Shown: positions 1-6,079 of the stretch, one piece after another
Layout: every line of letters begins with the position of its first letter
Position numbering within the stretch: the first letter of the stretch is position 1
NCBI GenBank assembly: GCA_003486945.1
Contig: DNFL01000141.1
Span: 1 to 8,116, forward strand
Length of the DNA: 8,116 bases
From: Hyphomonas sp.
Lineage (GTDB): Bacteria; Pseudomonadota; Alphaproteobacteria; Caulobacterales; Hyphomonadaceae
Direction of reading: 5' to 3'
Made by a program: the position numbers and the translations under genes
Notes under the pieces: generated by a model
The model's database searches: none
The model's input: only the letters and a program-made list of their open reading frames with translations
Told to the model about the DNA's origin: nothing

Positions 1-2149
1 TTCCGATCTGCCGGGCGCGGGCAATGTAGTCGCTCGTTTCCTCATCGGCCGGTCCGGTATCGGTGCGGGCCAGCATGGTGGCAAAGTCGGGCTCTTCGTC
101 GAAGATGTCGGACTCGCGCGTCTCGGCATGGCTGTGCTCGAGGCTGTCATCGAGCATTTCGAACCCGTCGAGTTCCGACACCGGATCGAAGCCGCAAGCA
201 TCGTCATCGTCGGACTGGGCGGCCGGCGCAGGTGCGGCGGCAGCTGGTTGCGGCGTTTCGGTCTCGAAGTCTGCGTAGAGGCTGTCCTCGTCCGCCGGCA
301 CTTCGGCGACATAGGTTTGCACCGGCGCCGGCGGCGCGGCTTCCGCTTTCGCGAGTGCGTCAACCGTTGCCGGCGAGATGCGGCTCGCGGCGGCGCGGAT
401 CGCATCGAAATCTGCCTTGTACGGACTTTCCGGCTCGGCCTCGTCAATTACTTCCCAGCCGGAGAAGCCTGCCTGGAATTCCGGCTCTGCCGTGTCGGAA
501 GCCGGAACGGAGGCGAAGATATCTTCGGCAGGGGCCGGCGCGGGTTCTTCGCGCGCGAGCACCGGCGGCGGCACCGGCACATCCGGCGGCGTCGTGAAGG
601 CTTCGAGATTCTCGAGGCGGCTGGCGAGCGCGGCAATGGCGCGCTGCACGGGCGACAGCGATTCCGAAGATTGCGACTGCATCCGCTCCAGCCGCTCGGA
701 CACGCCGGCAAGCGCATCGGAAAGTCGGGCGTCGGACGCCTGGCGCATGCCATCAATGTCCTGCGCGAGCGCGGTGATGGCTTCGTCCTGGCGCTTCTGC
801 AGGCGCACCGCCGCAACGGTGACCTGCTCGCCAACCTGCTCGATCGCTTCGGCGTTGCGCAGTTCGCTTTCCTCGATGCGCTCTTCCACATGCGTAGCGA
901 GCGCGTCGATGCGTTCGGCAACCGTGGCACCGAGCTTGCCGATCTCTTCCTGCACCGCAGCGGTGACATCGCCGGGGCCGTGGGCTTCGACTTCGGCGAG
1001 GCGGGTCTTCAGTGCACCAACATCTTCGGCATAGCGCGCATCTTGCGCTTCTGCAGCGCGGGCAATCTCGTTTGCCATTTCGAGACGTGCGGCATCAACT
1101 GACTGGCGCACCGAGCGGGCGAGGTCCTCGAAGCGCTTTTCGAATTCCTGCTTCAGGCGTTCGGCCTGTTCCGGATCCACTGTCGCGGCGACGGCTTCGA
1201 TCCGCTCATCGAGATTTGCAAAAGTCTGCTCAAGGCTCTTGAGCGCTGTGTCGGTGCTGGTTTCGGCGCGGTTGAGACGCTCCTGGATGCGCAGCAGCGT
1301 GCCTTCCATCGAGTCGAGCGCGCCGGAGACATCGGCTTCGACCGCCGTGAGGCGCGCTTCTGTCTGACCGGACTGGGCGAGGCGTTCCTCCACCTGCGTT
1401 TCAAGATTGTCGACGCGGTCGGCCAGCTGGCGGGCTTGTCCTTCGGCGCGAAGCTCCGCCTGCTGAACAGCGCGCTCCACACGGGCCGCAGCCTCAGAGA
1501 GCGTGCGGTCAACGCGCGACTCCATGCCTTCGACGCGTTCCTGCATGTCGGCAAAGCCGGCCTCGACGCGGCCCTTGATGGCGGCGGTTTCGTTCTGGGT
1601 CAGCTCGCCTTCGTCATAAACATGACCGGCGAGCTTGCCGAGCGCGTCCTCGAGCGCCTTCAGCGCTTCCAGATTGCGCGCGCCATTGTCGTCCTGTTCC
1701 AGGCGGCGGACTTTCGATTGCAGCGCCTCATGCGTGACGCGCATTTCCTCGATCAGACCTTCGACATGACCAGCGACAGCGGCGGTCGTCTGCTCGGCAT
1801 TCTGCAGGCGGGCGACAAGGCCGAGAACCGAGTGCTCAACGCCATTGATCGCGAGGGTGGAGCGCGCCTCGGTGGCCTCGATGCGGCGCGTCAGCCGGTC
1901 CAGCGTGCTGATCGGATCATAGGCCGGCGCATGGTGCTGCGGTTGCGGGGGCGGCGGCGCCGTGCGGCGCGTATAGGAGTAGGGCGTCTCCATCGGCTGC
2001 GGCGGGGGCGGCGGTGGTTCCTCGGCCTGCATCAGCAGGCGGTTCAGGTATTCTCCCAGGGAGATGCCCTCGGCCATCGCTGCGTCCCGAGCCGCATCCC
2101 GGGCACGCTGGTCGAATGCCCGCCCGCTCCAAGGTCCACCCTGACTCAT
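1..2149 (-). CDS. podJ: PodJ-like polar localization factor, N-terminal 716 residues (3' end beyond the window)
   Basis: The frame is open from the ATG at 2149-2147 to the left edge, with GAGGA about 7 bases before the start. Residues 1-42 resemble the PodJ N-terminus: Trp7 in a PWS motif, a run of Arg/Ala/Asp, then GISLGEYLNRLL (28-39). Pro-rich stretches follow (six Pro at 45-50, four more near 64). Residues about 80-516 are long heptad-like coiled coil rich in Glu, Arg, Ala and Leu, with little Pro. Residues about 519-705 are acidic and Pro/Ala-rich (DDDD near 644), probably disordered. In Caulobacter and rhizobia, PodJ continues into one membrane helix, Sel1-like repeats and a periplasmic domain, and recruits polarity, stalk and pilus factors to the new pole. 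The last visible residues (DYIARARQ) resemble the stretch that precedes that helix, so the missing part should start with it. No signal peptide or membrane helix is visible here. PodJ identity is inferred from architecture; another coiled-coil polarity protein is the alternative. Confidence 0.72.
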   Translation of the reverse strand, partial: MSQGGPWSGRAFDQRARDAARDAAMAEGISLGEYLNRLLMQAEEPPPPPPQPMETPYSYTRRTAPPPPQPQHHAPAYDPISTLDRLTRRIEATEARSTLAINGVEHSVLGLVARLQNAEQTTAAVAGHVEGLIEEMRVTHEALQSKVRRLEQDDNGARNLEALKALEDALGKLAGHVYDEGELTQNETAAIKGRVEAGFADMQERVEGMESRVDRTLSEAAARVERAVQQAELRAEGQARQLADRVDNLETQVEERLAQSGQTEARLTAVEADVSGALDSMEGTLLRIQERLNRAETSTDTALKSLEQTFANLDERIEAVAATVDPEQAERLKQEFEKRFEDLARSVRQSVDAARLEMANEIARAAEAQDARYAEDVGALKTRLAEVEAHGPGDVTAAVQEEIGKLGATVAERIDALATHVEERIEESELRNAEAIEQVGEQVTVAAVRLQKRQDEAITALAQDIDGMRQASDARLSDALAGVSERLERMQSQSSESLSPVQRAIAALASRLENLEAFTTPPDVPVPPPVLAREEPAPAPAEDIFASVPASDTAEPEFQAGFSGWEVIDEAEPESPYKADFDAIRAAASRISPATVDALAKAEAAPPAPVQTYVAEVPADEDSLYADFETETPQPAAAAPAPAAQSDDDDACGFDPVSELDGFEMLDDSLEHSHAETRESDIFDEEPDFATMLARTDTGPADEETSDYIARARQIG

Positions 2150-2210
2150 GTGATCGTCCTCACGCCCGGGCCGTCCTGCCTCTTGGTTAAGGAGAACGGC
2201 GGATTTGTTT

Positions 2211-2236
2211 ACACCCGGCCAGAAATGGCCCGGTGT
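2211..2236. repeat. Imperfect inverted repeat (hairpin) upstream of the podJ-like gene
   Basis: Ten-base arms ACACCCGGCC and GGCCCGGTGT flank the 6-base loop AGAAAT; nine of ten positions pair and one is a C-C mismatch. It lies between the podJ-like start codon and the CtrA-type box. No T-run follows on either strand, and it sits upstream of both divergent genes, so it is not an obvious terminator. It could fold in the 5' leader of the podJ-like mRNA or be a protein-binding site. Function is unknown. Confidence 0.45.
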
Positions 2237-2239
2237 CTG

Positions 2240-2254
2240 TTAAGGGCGGGTTAA
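2240..2254 (-). promoter_or_regulatory. CtrA-type binding site, TTAA-N7-TTAA
   Basis: Both TTAA half-sites are exact (2240-2243 and 2251-2254) with exactly 7 bases between them. On the minus strand it reads TTAACCCGCCCTTAAC, fitting the TTAA-N7-TTAAC consensus of the alphaproteobacterial cell-cycle regulator CtrA in the direction of the podJ-like gene. It lies about 91-105 bases before that start codon. A lone further TTAA (2187-2190) lies nearer the gene. The site could act on the leftward gene, the rightward MerR gene or both; the leftward gene is favoured by orientation and by PodJ's cell-cycle role. Confidence 0.6.
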
Positions 2255-2304
2255 AGGTAAGATTCTTGGAGCTTTTCCCTTCCGTGGAGTCAGGCGCCGG
2301 TTGC

Positions 2305-2320
2305 CTTACCTTAGCGTAAG
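2305..2320 (+). promoter_or_regulatory. Probable MerR-family operator, upstream copy
   Basis: CTTACCTTAGCGTAAG is an imperfect 16-base palindrome whose outer five bases pair exactly (CTTAC/GTAAG). It matches the site before the second acyl-CoA dehydrogenase (4844-4859 read on the minus strand) at 12 of 16 positions. Its centre is 22 bases, about two helical turns, from the centre of the next copy at 2327-2342, so regulator dimers could sit on the same face. It is weaker than the other two copies because the central ACGT blocks are degraded. Confidence 0.45.
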
Positions 2321-2326
2321 CGGAAA

Positions 2327-2342
2327 TTTACGTTGACGTTCA
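2327..2342 (+). promoter_or_regulatory. Probable MerR-family operator, promoter-proximal copy
   Basis: TTTACGTTGACGTTCA has the form TTTACGT-TG-ACGTxxA, close to the ideal palindrome TTTACGT-N2-ACGTAAA that I recall for LiuR-type MerR regulators. It shares the 12-base core TTACGTTSACGT with the site at 4844-4859 (read on the minus strand), differing only at S. It lies 63 bases before the MerR gene and overlaps a candidate -35 box, as expected for autorepression. Confidence 0.55.
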
Positions 2343-2361
2343 GGGAAGGCCGCGCTTACAT
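2333..2361 (+). promoter_or_regulatory. Candidate sigma-70-type promoter of the MerR gene
   Basis: TTGACG (2333-2338, five of six consensus matches) is followed after 17 bases by TTACAT (2356-2361, only three of six). A start near 2368 would leave a leader of about 37 bases. The -35 box lies inside the operator at 2327-2342. The long 19-20-base spacer of activator-type MerR promoters, centred on the operator, is not seen, so repression is more likely. The -10 box is weak. Confidence 0.3.
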
Positions 2362-2404
2362 GGCGTCATATAAGAAGACACGCCAACCAAGGGAGAGACA
2401 CGTC

Positions 2405-2893
2405 ATGCAACACCATCACCGTACCGCTACCTCCATTTCGGCCGCAGATTCGCGCACCTACACGATCTCGGAACTGGCCCGTGAATTCGGCGTCACGCCC
2501 CGCGCCCTGCGATTTTATGAGGACAAGGACATGCTGCACCCCGCCCGGGACGGCATGATGCGCCTCTATTCCAACCGCGACCGCGCCCGGCTGACGATCA
2601 TTGTCCGCCTGAAACGCCTCGGCCTGCCGCTGGCCGATATCCGCGAAATCCTCGACCTTTACGCCCTGAACGACGGCAAGCGCGCCCAGACCCGCATGAT
2701 GCTGGAAAAGTTCCGCAAGCAGGCCCGCGAGCTGGAAGTCCAGCGCCAGGACATCGAAACCGCCCTGACGGAGCTCTATAAAGGCATCGAATGGCTGGAA
2801 GACCTCGTCTCCAATAACGGCGCCTCGGAAGAGACCAAGCGTCAGGCCGCCGCCTATGAACAGGTCGCCCGCAAGCAGCTCGACGAAGTCTGA
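2405..2893 (+). CDS. MerR-family transcriptional regulator of acyl-CoA catabolism (LiuR-like)
   Basis: A 162-residue protein. The winged helix-turn-helix covers about 19-86: YTISELAREFGVTPRALRFYE (19-39) carries the MerR signature, RLYSNRDRARL (53-63) follows, and a second helical pair contains RLKRLGLPLADIREIL. Residues about 93-136 form the antiparallel dimerization coiled coil; the tail is short and charged. There is no cysteine at all, so thiol- or metal-thiolate sensing as in MerR, CueR or SoxR is excluded; an acyl-CoA or similar effector fits better. The ATG at 2405 is chosen because AAGGGAGAG ends about 8 bases before it; the in-frame TTG (2333) and ATG (2360) overlap the candidate operator and promoter. 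A hairpin terminator follows the gene. Operator-like palindromes before this gene and before the second dehydrogenase suggest it controls the neighbouring beta-oxidation genes. Family membership is clear; the LiuR-like role is inferred. Confidence 0.87.
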   Translation: MQHHHRTATSISAADSRTYTISELAREFGVTPRALRFYEDKDMLHPARDGMMRLYSNRDRARLTIIVRLKRLGLPLADIREILDLYALNDGKRAQTRMMLEKFRKQARELEVQRQDIETALTELYKGIEWLEDLVSNNGASEETKRQAAAYEQVARKQLDEV

Positions 2894-2927
2894 GAAGCCC
2901 CTTACCGATAAAATTGTAGATTACCGG

Positions 2928-2959
2928 AGCGTGTTGGAATGACTTTTCCAACACGCTTT
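2928..2959 (+). terminator. Rho-independent terminator after the MerR gene
   Basis: A perfect 12-base stem, AGCGTGTTGGAA paired with TTCCAACACGCT, encloses the 6-base loop TGACTT and ends in a short TTT run (2957-2959). It starts 35 bases after the MerR stop codon and ends 45 bases before the first acyl-CoA dehydrogenase. The T-run is short, so termination may be partial and some transcription may reach the dehydrogenase. On the minus strand no T-run follows. Confidence 0.6.
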
Positions 2960-3004
2960 GCCATTCAAGGCCGCAAACTTCCTGTTTGAGAGGAGCCTAT
3001 CCCG

Positions 3005-4789
3005 ATGCCGCGCTATGACGCCCCCGTTCGTGACATGCAGTTCGTGCTGCACGAACTCTTGCAACTCCAGAACTATTCGAACCTGCCGGGCTTTGCCGAT
3101 GCGACCCCCGAGACGATCGATCAGATCCTCGAAGAGGGCGCCAAGTTCGCCAAGAACGTGCTCTACCCGCTGAACGCCGTCGGCGACCGGCAGGGCTGCA
3201 AGCGCAACCCCGATGCCAGCGTCAAGACGCCGGACGGGTTCCCGGAGGCCTACAGGCAACTGGTCGAGAATGGCTGGCCGCTGCTGGCCGCGCACCCGGA
3301 AATGGGTGGGCAGGGCCTGCCGCATGTCGTCAACATTGCCTGGACCGAGATGGTCTCGGCCTCCAACATGGCCTTCGGCATGTATCCCGGCCTGACGCAC
3401 GGCGCCTATCAGGCACTGATGGCCGGCGGCTCGGATGAGCAGAAGCAGAAATACGGGCCGAAGATGGCCTCGGCCGAATGGGCCGGCACGATGAACCTGA
3501 CCGAGCCGCATTGCGGCACCGATCTCGGCCTGATCAAGACGAAAGCCGTGCCCCAGCCCGATGGCAGCTACAAGATCACTGGCCAGAAGATCTGGATCTC
3601 CGGCGGCGAGCAGGACCTCACTGAAAACATCATCCACCTCGTCCTCGCCCGCATCGAAGGCGGCCCGGAAGGCATCAAGGGCATCTCGCTCTTCGTCGTG
3701 CCGAAATACATCGTCAACGATGATGGCAGCCTCGGCGCGCGCAACAGCTGCTCCTGCGGCGGCCTTGAGGAGAAGATGGGCATCCACGGCAATGCCACCT
3801 GCGTGATGAACTATGACGGCGCCACCGGCTGGCTCGTCGGCGAAGCGCACAAGGGCATGCGCACCATGTTCGTGATGATGAACGAGGCCCGTCTCGGCGT
3901 TGGCCTGCAAGGCCTGTCGCAGGCCGAGGCTGCCTATCAGAACGCGCTCGACTTCGCGAAGGACCGCGTGCAGGGCCGCTCGCTGACCGGCGTGCAGGCG
4001 CACGACAAGCCTGCCGATCCGATCATCGTCCACCCGGACGTGCGCCGCATGCTGCTGGAACAGAAAGCCTTCATCGAGGGCGGCCGCGCCTTTGCCTACT
4101 GGATGGCCTTCCAAGGCGACCTGCAGCACAAGTCGCCGGACGAGAAAGTGCGCGAGAAGGCAGGCGACTACATGGCCCTGCTGACTCCGGTGGTGAAAGC
4201 CTACCTCACCCACAAGGGCTATGAGTGCGCCAATACCGGCCTGCTGCTGCATGGCGGTTCCGGCTTCACCCGCGAATGGGGCATCGAGCAGACCGTGCGC
4301 GATTGCCGCATCACCACCATCTATGAAGGCACCAACGGCGTGCAGGCGCTCGACCTTGTCGGCCGCAAACTGGGCGCCAATGGGGGCCGTGCGGTGTTCT
4401 CCTTCTTCGGCGAAATCGACGAGTTCGTCTCCGCCAGCGAAGGCGTGGCCGGCCTCGAGCCTTACCTCGAAGGCCTGAAGACTGCCCGCGCCCAGCTGCA
4501 GGACGGCACGATGTGGCTGATGCAGAACGGCATGAGCGACTTCAACAATGCTGGCGCCTCCAGCCATGACTACCTGCACCTGATGGGCCTGACCGCGCTC
4601 GCCTATATGTGGGCACGCATGGCCAAGCTCGCGCTGGAGAAGAAAGCCTCGGGCGACCCCTTCTACGCTGCCAAGCTTGCCACGGGCCGTTACTTCGTCG
4701 AGCGCATGCTGCCGGACACCGCCGCCCACCTCGCCAAGGTGAAGACGGGTGCGGCCGCAATGATGGCTCTCAGCGAAGCGCAGTTCTGA
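3005..4789 (+). CDS. Acyl-CoA dehydrogenase, long form with extra C-terminal domain (FadE/DmdC-like)
   Basis: A 594-residue FAD enzyme that oxidizes acyl-CoA to trans-2-enoyl-CoA, the first step of beta-oxidation. It belongs to the about 600-residue branch rather than the usual 380-400: a short N-terminal leader (MPRYDAPVRDMQFVLHE), helical N-domain to about 155, beta domain with MNLTEPHCGTDLG (163-175) and KIWISGGEQD (195-204), helical C-domain to about 465, then an extra C-terminal domain to 594. The catalytic base should be Glu441 in IYEGTNG, the medium-chain-enzyme position; LHGGSGF (415-421) precedes it. GAGAGGAG (2988-2995) lies 9 bases before the ATG. Relatives are often labelled DmdC (3-methylmercaptopropionyl-CoA dehydrogenase) or FadE; no other dimethylsulfoniopropionate gene is visible, and the neighbours are generic beta-oxidation genes, so a medium- or long-chain acyl substrate is more likely. 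It lies between a terminator upstream and a hairpin downstream, so it may be a separate transcript. Confidence 0.9.
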   Translation: MPRYDAPVRDMQFVLHELLQLQNYSNLPGFADATPETIDQILEEGAKFAKNVLYPLNAVGDRQGCKRNPDASVKTPDGFPEAYRQLVENGWPLLAAHPEMGGQGLPHVVNIAWTEMVSASNMAFGMYPGLTHGAYQALMAGGSDEQKQKYGPKMASAEWAGTMNLTEPHCGTDLGLIKTKAVPQPDGSYKITGQKIWISGGEQDLTENIIHLVLARIEGGPEGIKGISLFVVPKYIVNDDGSLGARNSCSCGGLEEKMGIHGNATCVMNYDGATGWLVGEAHKGMRTMFVMMNEARLGVGLQGLSQAEAAYQNALDFAKDRVQGRSLTGVQAHDKPADPIIVHPDVRRMLLEQKAFIEGGRAFAYWMAFQGDLQHKSPDEKVREKAGDYMALLTPVVKAYLTHKGYECANTGLLLHGGSGFTREWGIEQTVRDCRITTIYEGTNGVQALDLVGRKLGANGGRAVFSFFGEIDEFVSASEGVAGLEPYLEGLKTARAQLQDGTMWLMQNGMSDFNNAGASSHDYLHLMGLTALAYMWARMAKLALEKKASGDPFYAAKLATGRYFVERMLPDTAAHLAKVKTGAAAMMALSEAQF

Positions 4790-4797
4790 TACATTGC

Positions 4798-4836
4798 TGA
4801 CGCTGCGGCACGGATGGCGCATTCGTGCCGCAGTCA
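4798..4836. repeat. Strong intergenic hairpin between the two acyl-CoA dehydrogenase genes
   Basis: Arms CTGCGGCACGGATG (4803-4816) and CATTCGTGCCGCAG (4820-4833) pair over 14 bases with one G-T wobble around a GCG loop; TGA (4798-4800) and TCA (4834-4836) can extend it past a 2-base bulge. It starts 9 bases after the stop of the first dehydrogenase. There is no T-run on the rightward strand. It could be a terminator of the kind lacking a U-tract, or an mRNA 3'-end or processing hairpin that separates expression of the two genes. Confidence 0.55.
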
Positions 4837-4843
4837 CTACATG

Positions 4844-4859
4844 CTGACGTGAACGTAAG
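4844..4859 (-). promoter_or_regulatory. Probable MerR-family operator before the second acyl-CoA dehydrogenase
   Basis: On the minus strand this reads CTTACGTTCACGTCAG. The core TTACGTTCACGT differs at one base from the core in front of the MerR gene (TTACGTTGACGT in 2327-2342). It lies 38 bases before the dehydrogenase start and just after the hairpin, where a promoter for the four-gene operon would be expected. I could not find a convincing -10 box. Two nearly identical 12-base cores in the only two long gaps that lead into new transcription units make chance unlikely. Confidence 0.55.
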
Positions 4860-4897
4860 CGGCAACCCGCGTGCCGCGAGGTACCCGGAGATAACTG

Positions 4898-6073
4898 ATG
4901 CGTGAGAGCCCCCTGAATGTTCCCAAGTCTGCCTGGCGGCAGGATGAGGAACTCGACATTTTCGCCGATGCCGTCGGCAGCTTCTTCGAGAAGGAGTGCG
5001 CCCCGCATGTCGCCGCCTGGCGCAAGGCGGGCATCGTGCCGCGCGAGATATGGACGAAGGCCGGCGAGATGGGCCTGCTCGGCGCCTCGGTGCCGGAAGA
5101 ATATGGCGGGGCAGGCGGCGACTTCCGCCATGAGGCGATCATCATCGAACAGCAGCAGTGGAAGGGCATCGACGGCTTCGGCATCACGCTGCACAACGCC
5201 ATCATCGCGCCCTACATCACCGCCTATGGCACCGAGGAACAGAAGCGCCGCTGGTTGCCGAAAATCTGCTCCGGCGAACTCGTCACCGCCATCGCGATGA
5301 CCGAGCCGGGCGCGGGCTCCGACCTTCAGGGCATGAAGACGACCGCCAAGAAAGACGGCAACCATTACATCATCAACGGCTCTAAGACCTTCATCTCGAA
5401 TGGTCAGACTGCGGACCTTATTCTCGTCTGCGTGAAGACTGACCCGACCAAGGGCGCCAAGGGCATCTCGATCATCTGTGTCGAGACAGATGCCGTGGAA
5501 GGCAAGGGCGGTTTCCGCCGCGGACGCAACCTCGACAAGGTCGGCCAGCACGCGGCCGATACGTCAGAACTCTTCTTCGACGAAGTGCGCGTTCCGGCCA
5601 GCCACCTGCTCGGCGGCGAGGAAGGCAAGGGATTCATCCAGCTGATGCAGAAACTGCCGCAGGAACGCCATGTAATCGGCCTGCAGGGCATCGGCATGAT
5701 CGAGCGCGCGATCCACGAGACCGTCGCCTATGTCAAAGGTCGCAAGGCCTTCGGCCAGACGATCTTCGACTTCCAGAACACCCAGTTCAAGCTTGCCGAG
5801 GCAAAGACCGAAGCGACGGTGGCGAAGGTGTTCGCGGATCATTGCACGGAACAATTGCTGAAAGGCGAACTGGACGCGTCCACCGCCTCGATGTCGAAAT
5901 ACTGGATCAGCGACCTGCAGTGCAAGATCATCGACGAATGCCTGCAGCTGCATGGCGGCTTCGGTTATATGGACGAATACCCCATCGCCCAGATGTATGC
6001 CGACGCGCGCGTTCAGCGCATCTATGGCGGCGCGAACGAAGTGATGAAAATGCTGATCGCGAGGACGCTGTAG
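4898..6073 (+). CDS. Acyl-CoA dehydrogenase, long-chain/isovaleryl type
   Basis: A 391-residue standard-length acyl-CoA dehydrogenase (helical N-domain, beta domain with MTEPGAGSDL at 134-143, helical C-domain with LHGGFGYM from 351). It uses FAD and passes electrons to electron-transfer flavoprotein. The usual catalytic Glu of the YEGT motif is replaced: the sequence reads IYGGANE with Gly377 there. Instead LPQER places Glu256 on the helix used as catalytic base by mammalian long-chain (Glu261) and isovaleryl-CoA (Glu254) dehydrogenases. The surrounding text (LPQER, GRKAFG, ARVQRIYGG) is strikingly like the long-chain enzyme, so long or branched acyl chains are the likely substrates. The ATG is supported by GGAG 7 bases upstream. 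The thioesterase starts 6 bases after the stop, and thiolase and FadB/J-type genes follow with short gaps, indicating one operon. A probable operator lies 38 bases upstream. Confidence 0.92.
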   Translation: MRESPLNVPKSAWRQDEELDIFADAVGSFFEKECAPHVAAWRKAGIVPREIWTKAGEMGLLGASVPEEYGGAGGDFRHEAIIIEQQQWKGIDGFGITLHNAIIAPYITAYGTEEQKRRWLPKICSGELVTAIAMTEPGAGSDLQGMKTTAKKDGNHYIINGSKTFISNGQTADLILVCVKTDPTKGAKGISIICVETDAVEGKGGFRRGRNLDKVGQHAADTSELFFDEVRVPASHLLGGEEGKGFIQLMQKLPQERHVIGLQGIGMIERAIHETVAYVKGRKAFGQTIFDFQNTQFKLAEAKTEATVAKVFADHCTEQLLKGELDASTASMSKYWISDLQCKIIDECLQLHGGFGYMDEYPIAQMYADARVQRIYGGANEVMKMLIARTL

Positions 6074-6079
6074 AGACAT

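Larger units (their letters stand above)
2143..2291. promoter_or_regulatory. Cluster of three GANTC (CcrM-type methylation) sites
   Basis: GACTC at 2143-2147 overlaps the podJ-like start codon; GATTC at 2261-2265 lies 6 bases beyond the CtrA-type box; GAGTC is at 2287-2291. The few other GANTC sites I see in the window are scattered. In Caulobacter, the methylation state of GANTC near promoters, read by GcrA, helps time cell-cycle genes. That these sites are methylated here is inference; no ccrM gene is in the window. Confidence 0.45.

Noticed and set aside
128..1102. Rightward open frames at 128-1102 and 1436-2254 opposite the podJ-like gene
   Set aside because: The minus-strand frame is open across the full 2149 bases and gives coherent coiled-coil and PodJ-type N-terminal sequence; the rightward frames give Arg-rich sequence without a domain.
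2333..2404. Upstream starts for the MerR gene (TTG at 2333, ATG at 2360)
   Set aside because: They overlap the operator and candidate promoter and lack a good ribosome-binding site; the ATG at 2405 has AAGGGAGAG at suitable spacing, and the MerR domain starts well after it.
2902..2926. TTACCG repeated at 2902-2907 and 2921-2926 with TAAAAT between, as a possible promoter or operator of the first dehydrogenase
   Set aside because: No matching -35 box at 16-18 bases, no ACGT core as in the other operators, and the pair is a short direct repeat that could be chance.
2974..2988. Small inverted repeat CAAAC-TTCCT-GTTTG just before the ribosome-binding site of the first dehydrogenase
   Set aside because: Only 5-base, A/T-rich arms; too short to call an operator or stable hairpin.
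3005..4789. Possible DmdC (3-methylmercaptopropionyl-CoA dehydrogenase) and a dimethylsulfoniopropionate pathway
   Set aside because: The long form fits that family, but no other dmd gene is present and the neighbours are general beta-oxidation genes, so the specific name is not supported.
2921..5551. Open frame of 876 codons on the minus strand, opposite both acyl-CoA dehydrogenases
   Set aside because: It lies antisense to two well-recognised enzymes and runs through their intergenic hairpin and operator. Its translation is a low-complexity His/Ala/Gly/Arg/Asp mix with no recognisable domain, typical of the antisense frame of G+C-rich genes.
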